Shown: positions 12,201-23,807 of the stretch, piece by piece
Layout: each line of letters starts with the position of its first letter
Numbering within the stretch: position 1 is the stretch's first letter
Assembly: GCA_022592435.1 (NCBI GenBank)
Contig: JABYQS010000113.1
Coordinates: forward strand, 1-64,000
Length of the DNA: 64,000 bases
Origin: Cerioporus squamosus
Lineage: Eukaryota > Basidiomycota > Agaricomycetes > Polyporales > Polyporaceae
Direction: 5' to 3'
Translations under genes and position numbers: made by a program
The notes under the pieces: model-generated
Told to the model about the DNA's origin: nothing
The model's input: the letters and a program-made list of their open reading frames with translations, nothing else
The model's database searches: none

Positions 12201-15200
12201 GATGGTCCGAGCGCGGACAGGGGCCGGGGGTTCACCCGTTCGATGCTGGAAGGCCGGAAGGCGAGGAAGCGTGGAGAGGGGCGAGGGGGGAGGGAGAAGA
12301 GCGAGGGCGGGAGCACCGGGAAGGCGTACGCTGGCGTGCCTTGCTTCGACGGGGGACCGGAGGACTTGGCGTGTTCGTCGCGTTCGGGTTTCGAGGGCTC
12401 AGGGTATGTGTCCCGAGGGAGGAGTGAGGGCGCGCAGCACTCAAGGTCACCCTCGGCGGACACGAGGAGTGCAGGTGCAGGTCCCGTCGACGCGAACTCG
12501 GACGCAATGACCAGTGGGGCGGGGAGGAAGAGCGGCGCGCGCGGCCTGGGGTTGGGAAGGGACGGGAAACCGAGATCATGCAACACCTACAGGCTAGAGT
12601 CCGGAGAGCAAAACCAGAGGGAGAAGCGGAAGCAGAGGGAGCACTCAGAACACCGACAGCCCCGGGGTCGGGGACGCCTCACGTTCACGTCTACGTCGAA
12701 TGCGCGCGCATTACATATGAATACCACCCGCGACCGTGTCGATCAGGCCCGCTCGTCGAGCGCGCGATCTGCAGACAAGCATCGCGAGGTCGTTCCTGGC
12801 GCGAGACGAGACGAGACGAGGAGACTCGGAGGCACGGGCAAGGGCCAGGGGCGGCGAACGGCACAGGAAGTGGAGCTCGCGCGTGCAGTCTGAGTAAGTA
12901 CGTGTTCCCGTCTGGGGCTCGTCGATGCTGTACACCGCGGGCGTACCTGGGCCTGAGCAGTGAGGCCTGAATATGATTCACGGAGCAGGCGCGGGGATGG
13001 GGCGCGTTAGCCCCGGCGTGTCAACGTTGATGGGGTTTGGGTTTGTACTATAGGTTGTAGGTTGCGGCTTGTACGCACGCGAGGCTTGCTGTCCAGTCAG
13101 ACGGGGCGCATTCGTCCGCTCGGGAGTCGGTGGGCGTCCGAGTCTCTCGACGAAAGGAATCAAGTTCAAGTTCAAGTTCAAGTTCAAGTTCCTGAGAGCT
13201 CGACGGGACGTGAGCGCGAGCATCAGTGATGTCTGTCAGTGTCCGTGCGATCTCGACGCCCCCGTTGGAACTTGCATGGTGCTGTCGAGATCTGCTGTTT
13301 CACCCGTTCCGTCTGTTCCGCCGGCGGAGGCATCTTCGAACGGAGCGATGAGTTTGCAGTACATAGTAAGTAAGATGCGCACGTAGACGCGGCATGCCGT
13401 ACGTACTCGTAAAGTCCCATCGCGCGATTCGCCGTTCGCCGTTCGGGCGGTCAGGCTTTCAGGTCCCATCTCGGGCGAAGGGTGCATGGCGCTCCGTCCC
13501 GCCCACGGGGAACGGGGAAAGCGGGAGCGGTCCGGGGGGGAAGACGAGTGAGAATCGGGATGACGAGGAGGGGGTGACGGAGGCCTAGGGTATGCCCGTG
13601 TCGGGACTCTGGAGTACGCTACGTACGCGTGTACAGTCCTGAGTCTGCAGACCCGCGAGCGAGAGAAGGCTGTTGATCAGGGGTCTCATCAGTATCACGG
13701 ATTGACGATTGACGGTCGACGGTTCAGAGTCTGAGTGCTCAGGGCAGCACCTCCGACTCCGGGATGATGGATCAGGAATTCGAAGGGAAGGGTGTTCGGT
13801 GAGACGTCTGACGCATCAAGTGCTCGGACAGAAACACGCATGAGACGCCATCTGTATGCCACGAAGCTCAGCCCGAGCATGTCGACGTCGATGTGAACTG
13901 ATACGCACTGGGATCGCCATCGACCAGACCGGAGACGTTGACAGCAGGGGATTGGAGGGCGATTGCCGGGACGCGGAAGACAGCGCCGAGTACTGAGTAC
14001 TGAACAGTTGACAGTATTCAAGAAGGCGAAGAAGCGTTTCGAGTGGACGCAGACGGGGTGATGGACGCCGCGGGCGTAGTCCAGACTTAGAGTCGAGACT
14101 TGGGACCGTGCGACCGTGCGCGTGCGCGTGCAAGCGTGGGTGTCGGAGGAGGAGGCGGATCAGCGGACTGGTGTACCGCGCGTGAATCTGTATCTGCATC
14201 TGGATGGGATCATGCGCAGTAGTGTAGCGCTAGGCTAGCGCCGCCACGTACTCACGACATATGTCCAGCACGACAAGTGTGTCGGTACTCTGCGCTGCGG
14301 CTCACCGTGACAAGACCTGCCTGCGTGCGTACGAAGCGCCAGAAGTCGCGGCAGGAGCCACGCGCCGGGGTCCGGGATGCCCGACGGCGCGACCGATCAG
14401 CCAGCCGCAGCCTTATCCCCGCCCCAGATCCGGCACGGCCAACGTCGGACGGCGATTGGCTGGCGGACGAGGGGGACACCGCCACCAAGGGGCGAGAACG
14501 CTCCTCAGGCGCCGCTCTCAAATCAGGGCGCAGACAATCGCCGTCCGTCGCATGGCCTTTGCCTCCGACGCGCTGCGTGGATTGGAAGGACTCGAGACCT
14601 GTGCGAGCGTAGTGCGGCGCGGGGGACGCAGCGCCGTGCGTGATACGTGTACGCGCATGCTAGCCATAGAGGAGGGCCCGGGGATGGCGAAGATTTTGTA
14701 ACGAGCGTCCGGGAGCGATCGAGGTGAAAGAGACCGACCCGGGCTTGCAAGGCGCGGATAGGACGGAGAGCTGTGTGCGCGTACGCCGAGGGTCGGTTGT
14801 GTAACGCGTGCGTTGATAGATAGATGACGGATGGGCTCGGTCGAGAGCGTGAGCGGTGTGCTTGCGCACGACGGGCTCTCCGCGCGGCGTCGACGAGAGG
14901 ACGCGGCGCGAAGTGGACGCCGGGAGGAAGGAATGGATGCCGGGGGCTGGACGATGTCCTTGTGAGCAGAGACGTCGACGTCTGCGCGTGGGCTGGCAAT
15001 CGGTGGGATTGTTCGGCAGGCGAGGGATGCATGGATCGAGCCGGATGTGCGACGGGGCAGCGCGAGAGCACGCGGGACGGACGACAACAAGGTTTTGCGT
15101 GTGCTCGAGAACAAGGACAGCCGTGGGCGGGCTGCTTGCGGACGCCTCTGGGACGTTCACGGACTCACGTACGTTCACGGACGTTCGCGAGCTGCTCGCT

Positions 15201-15484
15201 CGAATCCCGCGCGAATGGCGAAACGGATCCAGACGCCCGCGGCTGGCGTCGATGCGGGAAAGATTGCCCCAATCCGGCGGGCCACGTGGAGATAGTCCAC
15301 TGATTCACCGACCGATTGCGTGCACGCCGCGCACGCAGACCGCCTTTCTGTGCGCGAAACGTGCACGAAAGAAAGTGGCGAGGAGGACGTAGGGCGGCGG
15401 GATAAGTTCTGATATGTTTTGGCGTGAAGGGGAGGGAGAACAAGGCGGGGTGGTTCGCCTTCTAGATTCGGTACCGGCGAAAGA
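6236..15484. other. 9.2 kb stretch with no supportable gene
   Basis: I see no conserved motif, no exon chain with coherent phase and no tRNA or rRNA here on either strand. Many frames stay open for 60-200 codons, but they overlap one another and read as Arg/Ser/Pro/Ala-rich shadows expected from GC-rich DNA. Small sequence repeats occur (for example a 9-mer series near 7042-7074 and a GAGAC series near 12802-12826). It may be the regulatory region or a long 5' leader of the zinc-finger gene downstream, a noncoding RNA locus, or decayed transposon sequence. Confidence 0.5.
13161..13191. repeat. Hexanucleotide microsatellite (AAGTTC)5
   Basis: Five uninterrupted copies of AAGTTC lie in the gene-free interval. 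This is a simple microsatellite with no sign of a coding role. Confidence 0.9.
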
Positions 15485-15588
15485 GTGCCTGAGCCAGTGC
15501 GGCGGGGGTGGTTGAAACTCCGCCGGAAGTGCCTTAATTGAGAACTCAGGCACCTTTTAGGTTGGGCTTGTGCCGCTTCCAACGGGCC
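15485..15588 (+). promoter_or_regulatory. Structured leader just upstream of zinc-finger start
   Basis: A perfect 9 bp inverted repeat (GTGCCTGAG at 15485-15493, CTCAGGCAC at 15545-15553) encloses a second short GC-rich inverted pair (GGCGG at 15501, CCGCC at 15520). If transcribed, this would form a nested stem-loop ending 35 nt before the start codon at 15589. Its function is unknown. Confidence 0.35.
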
Positions 15589-18111
15589 ATGGACAGCCAA
15601 AAGTCCCCGCCCTCGCTGCCCTCCTCTGCTGCAGACAGCCCGCCCGACGCCCCCGACCACAGCGACGCCGACATGGCCGCCGTCGTCGCCCAGCAGCCCT
15701 TCCCCATGCAGCCCAACGACCCCCGCCCCGCCTCCGCCGCCAGCTCAGGCGTCGGCAAGACTCGCTATCGCCCCGCCCCGGCCAAGACCTTCCAGTGCAG
15801 GGGCTACGGCGAATGCAGGATGGTCTTCAGCAGGAGCGAGCATCTTGCCAGGCACATCAGGTACGTCCCCCGCCCCTGGCCTCTGACGTGTTCCCCGCCC
15901 CCTCTTCCCCTCGCCCGCTCCCCGACGCTCACCGACGCCCCCAGGAAACACACCGGCGAGCGGCCCTTCACCTGCCACTGCGGCAAGCAGTTCTCCCGCC
16001 TCGACAACCTCCGCCAGCATGCCCAGACCGTCCACGCCGACAAGCAGGACCAGAACGAGCGCATGATGCAGGAGCTCACCTCCCTCCACGCCACCATGAC
16101 CGCCGCCTCCAAGGGCAGCGGCACCCGCAAGCGCGCCCAGGGGGCCAACAACGCGTCCGGCGTGTCCCCCACCTCCGCCGCCTCCCTCAACGGCTCCGTC
16201 CCGTCCATGGCCGTCAAACAGGAGGACGCTTCCCACGCTGTCCTCCCCATGTCCCAGCGCCCGGGCACCTCCACCGGCTACGAAGGTGCGAACGCTCTCT
16301 TTCATCAGCCAGGGAGTAGCACATGGCACATACAGACCTCCGACGTCGACCGTCCCTCTGCACGGCCGACCAACAGTCATTCCTTTCGTGACCCCGGCCA
16401 GTCCTTTCGTGCCCCCTCGTCATCATCCGCTGCGTCTCCCTCAGGCCCCGCCTCTCTCTACCAGCAACAGCTCCAGCACAACCCGGGCCAGTCCTTTCTC
16501 GTCCCCTCCACCCCATTCAACTTCAGTCTCCCCGATATCTCATCAGGGGCACGCCCAGGATCTAGCAGCGGCCCTCCACCACCAGCAACAGCGGCAGACC
16601 CAACTCGATCCCTCCCACCCCTCAGTGCCGTCGTCCCCACATCCCTCCCTCCCGTCCGGGCTCTCCCACCCCCACCCGGGACGCTCCCCGCCCCTCCAGT
16701 CCAACAGCAGCAACATCCCCTCACACACTCATCCGTACTACCTCTACCAACACCATCCGGGCCCTATCACGGACGCCGACCCTCAACAGCTGCTCGCCCC
16801 GGCACCGCTCCCGCCGCATACTACTACCCACCCGGGTCTGCCGGCTCCGGCGCAGGCCCAGCTTTCCCTCCAGGACCTGGAGCAGTACCAAGCCTGGGCG
16901 CGCCTCGCCCCTCAGAGCTATCCCTTCGCTTTGCCATCGGACATGGACATGGACGCGGTCTCGAGCCCATACGCCGACTCGGCAGCGGCTATGGAGGCGG
17001 CGAGGATGCAGCAGCAACAGCAAGTGCAGCAGCAGCAGGAACAGCAGCAGCAGACGAGCCGACGTCTCCAGGCGGATACGACTCTCCATTTTCCTTCCAC
17101 GCACCCGCCACCGGCGCGTCGTACACCACCGAATCCTCAGCAGCAACAGCAGCAGGCAGCGCATTCGCACCCGGGGCGTCCAACCCACGCAAGCGACCTT
17201 ACTCTGGATCCGACGACGATGACGGCGGCGGGCCACGCGAACGGTTCGGCGAACGGATCGGCGGAGATGGGCGGCCAGGGACCGCCGGCGGGGAGTACGA
17301 GTACGGGAGCGAGTCTCGGCCCCAGTCTCGACGGCTCTCCGTCATGGAACTCTGCAATGACCCACCTGCAGATGCAGCAGCAGCTCGACCATTTGTACCG
17401 CTATCAGGCGCACCAGGTCTCGCAGGTGGCGTCGTCGCTGGGGCAGCAGGTGCAGGCGCAGGGCTCGGGTCCGGCGCGCTCTCGCGGCCCACCACCTCCT
17501 CCGGACTCTCCACATCCACAGCGCAGCTCGCACTCGTCGATCGGCCCAGTCGGAGTCCCCCACCGGCAGCAGCACCCGCAGGCGCAGATGTATTCGCTCG
17601 AGCTGCATCGGCAGCAGCAGGAGCAGCTGCGGCAGCTTCGCCACGCACAGCAGCAGCACGCACAGCAGCAGCAGCAGCGCGAGGAGACGGCGGAGCGGGA
17701 GCGGCGGAATTCGGAGGAGGAGTATTTGAGGCGGCTCGCGGAGGCGTACGCTTCGGCGAATGGGGCGCAGCTTTCGGGCAGCCCGCATCCGCATACGCAC
17801 ATGGGGGGCGGGGCGTATTTCCAGGCTCCCCCTCCTCCCCCTCCGCCGGTCACGGTGCCGTCGCAGGACAGCCGCAGCAGCTACCACGGGCATTCGGGAG
17901 CGCATCACCTGCACCATCCGCAGCATCCGCATCCGGGGGCGCTCCTGGGTCACCACCACCCGCACGGGATGCTGCCGCTGGACGGGGGATATCACCTGGT
18001 GGACGGCGCGTCGCGGGATCCCCTGGACATGGGCATGGGGGCGGTCCTGGGGGACAGTCCCCCCGGGATGATCAAGTACGAATCTCCGCTGCCGTTGGAA
18101 TGAGGGCGTAG
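15589..18111 (+). CDS. C2H2 zinc-finger transcription factor
   Basis: A probable nuclear regulator. Two adjacent C2H2 fingers lie at about residues 69-93 (C-x5-C then H-x3-H, with [14 protein letters not shown]) and 97-120 ([16 protein letters not shown]). This finger pair resembles the yeast Usv1/Com2/YGR067C type, whose fingers contact short GC-rich stress-type elements; the target here is inferred. Exons 15589-15860, 15945-16285 and 16445-18111 join in phase to 759 residues. The first intron falls inside the finger linker ([10 protein letters not shown]). The rest is low-complexity with family-like islands: [51 protein letters not shown] and [15 protein letters not shown]. These islands are why I take this frame as the main product. 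The last 200 residues are mostly Ala/Gly/Pro and less convincing. A second frame is open over the same DNA. Confidence 0.75.
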   Translation: MDSQKSPPSLPSSAADSPPDAPDHSDADMAAVVAQQPFPMQPNDPRPASAASSGVGKTRYRPAPAKTFQCRGYGECRMVFSRSEHLARHIRYVPRPWPLTCSPPPLPLARSPTLTDAPRKHTGERPFTCHCGKQFSRLDNLRQHAQTVHADKQDQNERMMQELTSLHATMTAASKGSGTRKRAQGANNASGVSPTSAASLNGSVPSMAVKQEDASHAVLPMSQRPGTSTGYEGANALFHQPGSSTWHIQTSDVDRPSARPTNSHSFRDPGQSFRAPSSSSAASPSGPASLYQQQLQHNPGQSFLVPSTPFNFSLPDISSGARPGSSSGPPPPATAADPTRSLPPLSAVVPTSLPPVRALPPPPGTLPAPPVQQQQHPLTHSSVLPLPTPSGPYHGRRPSTAARPGTAPAAYYYPPGSAGSGAGPAFPPGPGAVPSLGAPRPSELSLRFAIGHGHGRGLEPIRRLGSGYGGGEDAAATASAAAAGTAAADEPTSPGGYDSPFSFHAPATGASYTTESSAATAAGSAFAPGASNPRKRPYSGSDDDDGGGPRERFGERIGGDGRPGTAGGEYEYGSESRPQSRRLSVMELCNDPPADAAAARPFVPLSGAPGLAGGVVAGAAGAGAGLGSGALSRPTTSSGLSTSTAQLALVDRPSRSPPPAAAPAGADVFARAASAAAGAAAAASPRTAAARTAAAAARGDGGAGAAEFGGGVFEAARGGVRFGEWGAAFGQPASAYAHGGRGVFPGSPSSPSAGHGAVAGQPQQLPRAFGSASPAPSAASASGGAPGSPPPARDAAAGRGISPGGRRVAGSPGHGHGGGPGGQSPRDDQVRISAAVGMRA
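16377..18103 (+). CDS. Alternative reading frame of zinc-finger last exon
   Basis: If the intron that starts at 16286 ends at the CAACAG at 16371-16376 instead of the CTCAG at 16440-16444, translation enters the next frame and stays open to a TGA at 18101-18103. The product would share the fingers and be 779 residues. This frame does not read like a shadow: it is Gln-rich with mixed CAG/CAA codons (about 17010-17055), has a plausible helical stretch ([20 protein letters not shown], about 17685-17745), His-rich segments, and ends [11 protein letters not shown]. It overlaps the main frame for 1659 nt. Alternatives are a GC-driven shadow ORF, or a single-base assembly error (for example in the C-run near 17560) that moves the true C-terminus into this frame. 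Confidence 0.35.
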
Positions 18112-19408
18112 GCGGCGCGGGGTCCGAGTCGTCTGCGTCTTCGGAAGTCGATGTCGATGAGGCGAGCTCCTTGCTGATGGCGCGCGTCCTGCTCTCGTCG
18201 CGGAGGAGGGCGTCGTCGTGCGGTCTCGCTCGTTGTTCGTGGCTCGTCGACTCGCCGCCCGGCTTCTTGTCTCGTCTCGTCTCCGTAACCCCCTGCTCCC
18301 CTCTTCTCTCCGATCTCGCGTTCGTCTGTTGTGTCTCTACCGCTCGCGCATACGTAAGTTGATTTACACGTATATATCTCGTCCCGCACGCACACCGCCA
18401 ATACCATACCTCCCTACCTGTACGCACGCCCCGCCACCCCGTAATGTGTTCCCTTTCCCGTTTCCGTTGCTCGTTCTCGTTTCCGCTTCCCTGCTCGCCT
18501 CGCCCCGTGTTGCGTATCGCGTGCGCGCCGTTACCCGTTTGCTTCCATGTGCGCACGCCCCTTCGCCTCATGCTCCCCTTCTACTTTTTGCACATTTCCT
18601 AGGATTATACAAGGGTTTCTTTTCGTCGCTGCTTGTTGCTTGCTGTTCGTCGCTCGTCGTTCGTCGTTCGTATGTGTTATTACTCACTTTGCTATCCCCC
18701 TTTCGCACCCTGGAGCTTCTCATTCTCGACTTACGCCTACCTATGTTGTCACCGAGGACTCTTTCGTCTCGCCGCGCATCGTCGTCTCCGCTTGCGCGGT
18801 TCCTTAGGCCTTATCACTTGCTTACTACCCCTTCCCGGTCTGTCTTATCACTTGTCTCTCCTCTCTCTCTCTCTCTCGATGGTTGTAAGCTCGGTTTAGT
18901 CGTAGAATAAAAATCCGCTGCGGGTGCTTGCGTGTATATGAACCTCGTGCGACCTCAAGCTCTCAAGCTCTTGCCCGTAGTACTTACTCTGGAGCCCAGA
19001 TGCGCTTGCGAACGTGGGTGTTCGGTTCGGACCGTCCACGGCGCGCGTGGATGCGTGAACGTTCTCGTTATCGCCACCCGACAAGCTCAAGCTCAAGCCC
19101 GACACAAGTAAGTCCGCCCCGTCGACGGTCCGGGAGCTGCGAAGTGTACAAGCGCAATTGCAACGGGGACCACGAGGTCTCCCTGTTCGCGGAGACAATA
19201 ATATGATCGCAAGCCACTGTCGTCACCGGGGCTCAGCGCTCAGCTCAAACGTAGCTCAAACGTTCATGCATCATGCATCATGCGCGCACCGCTGGGCAGT
19301 GGGAGGAGAAGGTTGTGTCGCTGTTGGCTTCTGTCGTGCGTGAGTTGGACCGAGCGATCTCGAGACGCGCAGATGAGGCGGCCGCGTGCGCGGTGAGTTT
19401 CCGATGCG
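18112..19408. other. 3' flank of zinc-finger gene, no gene seen
   Basis: This is CT-rich at first, as expected for a fungal 3' UTR and terminator. An AATAAA lies at 18906-18911. No coding chain is recognised. Confidence 0.5.
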
Positions 19409-19416
19409 TCATTGAC

Positions 19417-20068
19417 GGCTCTTGACTTATAGGCGTAGCGGCGCTTCAGAAATTAAATGAAATTAAATAAATTAAATCGCGGCCGCAGGCCGCACAGGCT
19501 CTCTGCGGCTTCCCTCAACAGAAATTAATTCCATGATACCACGAGCACCTCATAGGCCATTGTATGCGCATTTCTGAGATCCTTGGGAGGTAGCTTTAAT
19601 CTTCTTTCCGGCGCTAACGCGCCGGCAAGAGTAGAACCACTGTCTGATGCGCGTTCGCACAGATCTGGTGTATTCCTTCGGACTCGTATAGACAAAAAAA
19701 TCTCCCCCTTGACTCCTGCATTATTTGAGCGCAAAGGAAGGTAGCATAGGGTGCCGTACCCAGCAGGAGAAGCTCAAAATCCCATATTGTGGGCCAAAAG
19801 TGCCCTGCTGCAAGCAGTGCTAGCACTATGTAATTTTTCCACCTCACATCGCAAATCCCCTCCTGCAGCGACACCCTCATATTGTTGGCCCATATACTTA
19901 ATGCCTCTCAACATTTTTCCAGGCTCAACAGCTGCGAAACGACGCAGGGAAACCTAGCAGAAAGCTGGGTGGCTGATTGTTTGTTCGAGTTACTTTGTTG
20001 CCAAATGCAGTAAGTGAAATTCAAACTCAGTCAGGTCAAGTCAGGGCTACACCTATAGCTCAACTGCC
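19417..20068. mobile_element. 652 bp DNA-transposon-like element, copy 1
   Basis: The left end (GGCTCTTGACTTATAGG) and the reverse complement of the right end (GGCAGTTGAGCTATAGG) form an imperfect terminal inverted repeat that continues for several more bases (CGTAGC against TGTAGC). TCATTGAC precedes the element (19409-19416), and the same 8 bp follow the second copy (20727-20734), consistent with an 8 bp target-site duplication of the hAT type. The interior is more AT-rich than its surroundings and includes an ATTAAAT-rich run (about 19450-19480). No intact transposase is present; the longest frame (88 codons, minus strand) matches nothing I know. I call it a non-autonomous element. Confidence 0.7.
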
Positions 20069-20074
20069 TCATTG

Positions 20075-20726
20075 GGCTCTTGACTTATAGGCGTAGCGGC
20101 GCTTCAGAAATTAAATGAAATTAAATAAATTAAATCGCGGCCGCAGGCCGCACAGGCTCTCTGCGGCTTCCCTCAACAGAAATTAATTCCATGATACCAC
20201 GAGCACCTCATAGGCCATTGTATGCGCATTTCTGAGATCCTTGGGAGGTAGCTTTAATCTTCTTTCCGGCGCTAACGCGCCGGCAAGAGTAGAACCACTG
20301 TCTGATGCGCGTTCGCACAGATCTGGTGTATTCCTTCGGACTCGTATAGACAAAAAAATCTCCCCCTTGACTCCTGCATTATTTGAGCGCAAAGGAAGGT
20401 AGCATAGGGTGCCGTACCCAGCAGGAGAAGCTCAAAATCCCATATTGTGGGCCAAAAGTGCCCTGCTGCAAGCAGTGCTAGCACTATGTAATTTTTCCAC
20501 CTCACATCGCAAATCCCCTCCTGCAGCGACACCCTCATATTGTTGGCCCATATACTTAATGCCTCTCAACATTTTTCCAGGCTCAACAGCTGCGAAACGA
20601 CGCAGGGAAACCTAGCAGAAAGCTGGGTGGCTGATTGTTTGTTCGAGTTACTTTGTTGCCAAATGCAGTAAGTGAAATTCAAACTCAGTCAGGTCAAGTC
20701 AGGGCTACACCTATAGCTCAACTGCC
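20075..20726. mobile_element. 652 bp DNA-transposon-like element, copy 2
   Basis: A direct repeat of copy 1 at a 658 bp offset, apparently identical along its whole length. The two copies are separated only by TCATTG (20069-20074), six of the eight bases that flank the pair. The lack of divergence means either a very recent tandem duplication or an assembly duplication. Confidence 0.75.
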
Positions 20727-20734
20727 TCATTGAC

Positions 20735-22071
20735 TGGCCATGGGACAGTGTCGGAGGAGCTCGAGCCTTGTCACCGCACTGGGGCGTTATGTGCGGGATT
20801 CCGATCGCAGGTATCATATGTACGGGAGGTGAAGACAGGGATCGACTCGGATAACCACTGCGCAGATGTTGCCGTACACACCATTGGTGTGAAGTAGTAG
20901 TGCTATCGTCGCCGTGAGCCTCTGCTTGTGTCCGAGTCTAGGAGTCGGTCGCATAGCTATTCATACTCTTCACAAATTCGTGCTGGGATGGTACCCTCAA
21001 CGTTAACTATACGTCGCATATGACACCACGAGGACTTAGAGAACTTCAGGAGGGGGTACGGACGGTCGCCTCTCGGGGCGACCTCGATGATCGTTAACCG
21101 GGCCGAGGCTCCAGGCGGCTACATACGGGTCGCGGGAGAACCGTGTCATGCCCCCGCACAAACTCGCCTTCGTTCAGTCTTCGTCCGCCCTCCGTCGCGA
21201 GTTGTACACAGAACGCTGCTCTGTCTCTGTATCGACTCGCATCTTCGACACAGCCCAAACGCTCACGCTCTGGACCGACGGGCCTCACTGGATCGGATTT
21301 CGGGGACATGGACGCGCCGATTTCGTATACATACTCAGGTACAGTACCCGAGCGAGATTAGCCGACGTCTGCGAATTCACCGACGTTCCGTTCCCAGCCC
21401 TCTGTCCGCCATGACAACGCTCCACCGGGGGCGTATTGTTTCTACGAAGCGCTGTGTGCAGCGCAGGCAGCCCTGTCGTATGCAGCGATAGCGTAGGACG
21501 CGACGACTCGATGCTCGAGTGCAGAGAGAAGATCCCGAAGGCACATCTGTGTTTTGAAAACCAAAGGATCTGCAACAGTGATCGCAGTGGCCCCCACGGA
21601 TGGAGGCGGACCATCACATCCGGGATCAAATACAGCGAGAACAGGCAGCTGGGGATGTCGCCCATGGGCGCCGACGCGGTCGCCGTTCCTGGCCCTTCCG
21701 CCACTCCCAATCCATCCCTTCCCATCCGCGCTCGTGCGGGTCCGGAGTCTCTTTCATCTCCTTCCTCTGCGCTCACTGTCCAGGTCCTGCGCTGTGTGCG
21801 CCCTACGATCTTTACCGTCCCAACTCGCTGTCTCTCGTTCGCTCTCGGTGTCTGCAGGCCAGTTCAATGCTTGCCAGCTTCCACCGACATACACATACCC
21901 TCCCGAGACCTCAGTGCTGAACTCGCTGCCGCTGCCGGCACCCCGCCCGCCGCTCGTGCTTGTGACCTCGCTCTAGCCAGTCTGCCTGATCCTCTCGTCA
22001 TACGATACCCACGCGCAGCTTGCGCCCACATTCGCGAAAGCTAGCCTCGCTTACCCTCCACTCCGTGCTGT
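20735..22071. other. Intergenic, no confident gene
   Basis: One frame at 21148-21343 has a coding-like third-base pattern and ends at a GTACAG donor-like site, but no partner exon or known motif supports it. The part next to 22072 presumably carries the promoter of the downstream membrane-protein gene. Confidence 0.4.
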
Positions 22072-23807
22072 ATGAACTTCACAGTCGACGACGCGGACCC
22101 GACCTTTGCGTACTCCACTGGCTGGGCTGTCCAGTCCGACAGCGATGCCGACCGCGACGAGTTCTTCCAGAGCACGTACCATGCCGCGACCGCCGACGGC
22201 GCGTCCATGTCTTTCCAGTTCCAGGGCTCTGCATTCACGCTCTACGGCTCCAAAGGCCCCGGTCATGTACGTCTTCCCCCTTCTCCCAGCCCGATCCGCA
22301 CCCTGAATCGAAGGTTAAACACCATCGCGTAGGCGAGATACCAAGTGCAGTTCGACAGCACAGTGGTGACGCTCGATGCCTCCGCAGACGCGACCGCGTT
22401 CCGCCAGGAGCTCTTCTCGCACGTCTTCTCGCCCAACGGCACCTCTGCCGTGCACCTCGTCAAGCTGACCGCGGTCCTGAGCGGAGACGGCGTCAAGGGC
22501 AAGTGGCTGGATGTAGACTACATCACCTTCACCTCCGGAACGTGCGTGTTCCATCCTTCGTCCTCTGGCTTCCATCTCATCTCATCCTGTTTGCGTTCCT
22601 TCTGCAGCGGCGCCACATCCTCCATCGGGACTGCCACTTCCACGCCGCCTTGGGAAACAGAGTGCGTCCCTTCCACCCGACTGTGTCATTCTTCCCTTTC
22701 CGCGCTGCCCCTTCTCCCCGTGTCCGATATTGTGTTGCTCTTGTTCCAGTTCCGCGTCGGGCGTCCCACCCGCCGCAGTGACTGTCGGCTTCCGTCAAGG
22801 CACGACATGGTGTGTGAGTCTCCGTGACGTGAACCACATGCGATGCGCGTGCTCCCGCTGCGATGATCTTCGCGTGTTCACATCTCAAAGGTTCTCTCCG
22901 CACCACCTGTCCATCTTTCCCCGTCCATCTTTCCTGATGCAGCGAGTCTATCGTCCTTCGTGGTTCTCTGTTTCTCTTAAGCGCCGCTCGTCGAGATATG
23001 TCGACCCGCGTGGCGCCGTCCGGGGAGCTCTATGCCCTCCGCTCCCATGGATGACTGACCGACGTTTGCTCTTCACAGAACCGCATCTACATCAGCAAGT
23101 TCGAGTCTCTTCCCGTCCGCATTGTACGTGCCCGCGTGTGTGTACTGGTCTGCACTCTAACAAAAGTTCCACCCAGCGCAACATCAGCCGCCCCGTCCTC
23201 ATCCTCCAGCAAAGTCCCGACCGTCCTCGCGATCCTCTTCGGCGTGCTCATCGCCCTCGCCCTCCTCGTGCTCGCCATCTACCTCGTCCTCCACCGCATA
23301 TACGCCCGCCGCCGCGCCCGCGAGCGCGCCTTCCGCTACGGCCAGTCCTCCGTGAACCCGAGCCCGAGTCCATACGGCGCATCCCCGCAGTCCGGTCCCT
23401 CGGGCGCACTGGGCAGCGGGATCATCAACACCGTCACGAGCGTGTTCGGCACCGGCGCGCGCTCCCCGACGCCGGGCTCGGCCATGCCGTCGACGAACTA
23501 CGAGCACATGCGCGACATGAGCGGCGCGCCGAGCTTGAGCCCGAGCACCGGGCACATCATGAACAACATGAACAACAACCCTGGGCTCGAGATGCGGAGC
23601 ATGTCGCTCGATGCGCTCTCGCAGACGCGCGACGGGTACGTCCAGGCTCCAACAAGCCCGGGCGCGAGGGAGAGGGAGGGCGCGGGGACGCCGACGACGG
23701 CGCGGCCGCTGATGAGCGCGTCCCCGATCGCGTGGACGAAGCAGAAGGTCGGGGGTAAGCACAAGGGCGACGCGGACTCGCTGCGGACAGACTTCTTGCA
23801 GGTATAG
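22072..23807 (+). CDS. Single-pass membrane protein with N-terminal beta-type domain
   Basis: An Agaricomycete-type membrane protein of unknown function. Predicted exons are 22072-22266, 22333-22541, 22608-22661, 22750-22813, 23079-23127 and 23167-23807; the join between the last two is the least certain. The N-terminal part (MNFTVDDADPTF, FQFQGSAFTLYGSKGPGH, KGKWLDVDYITFTSGT) looks like a compact beta-sandwich ligand-binding module seen in many fungal surface proteins. It is followed by a Ser/Pro linker, one membrane helix (VPTVLAILFGVLIALALLVL), a basic stop (RIYARRRARER) and a long Ser/Pro-rich cytoplasmic tail. No signal peptide is visible at the chosen Met, so an upstream exon may be missing. 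The layout matches the genes at 59.7-63.3 kb but the sequences are unrelated. Confidence 0.7.

Noticed and set aside
14518..15114. 198-codon minus-strand open frame upstream of the zinc-finger gene
   Set aside because: Ser/Arg/Pro-rich, overlapped by open frames in all other phases and without any motif; typical GC-driven shadow.
15200..15230. tRNA-like B-box (GCTCGAATCCC)
   Set aside because: No A-box or cloverleaf partner upstream at the right distance.
16286..16444. Treating this stretch as coding in the zinc-finger gene (the frame is open through it)
   Set aside because: Good donor and pyrimidine-rich acceptor at its ends, and removing it joins STGYEG directly to ASLYQQQ; intron preferred, though retention is possible.
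17000..17060. CRISPR-like or satellite array suggested by repeated CAG units
   Set aside because: It is a short CAG/CAA run inside an exon, with no spacers.
21148..21343. 65-codon plus-strand frame with coding-like third positions ending at a donor-like GTACAG
   Set aside because: No matching downstream exon, no motif and overlap with an equally long minus-strand frame; too little to call a gene.
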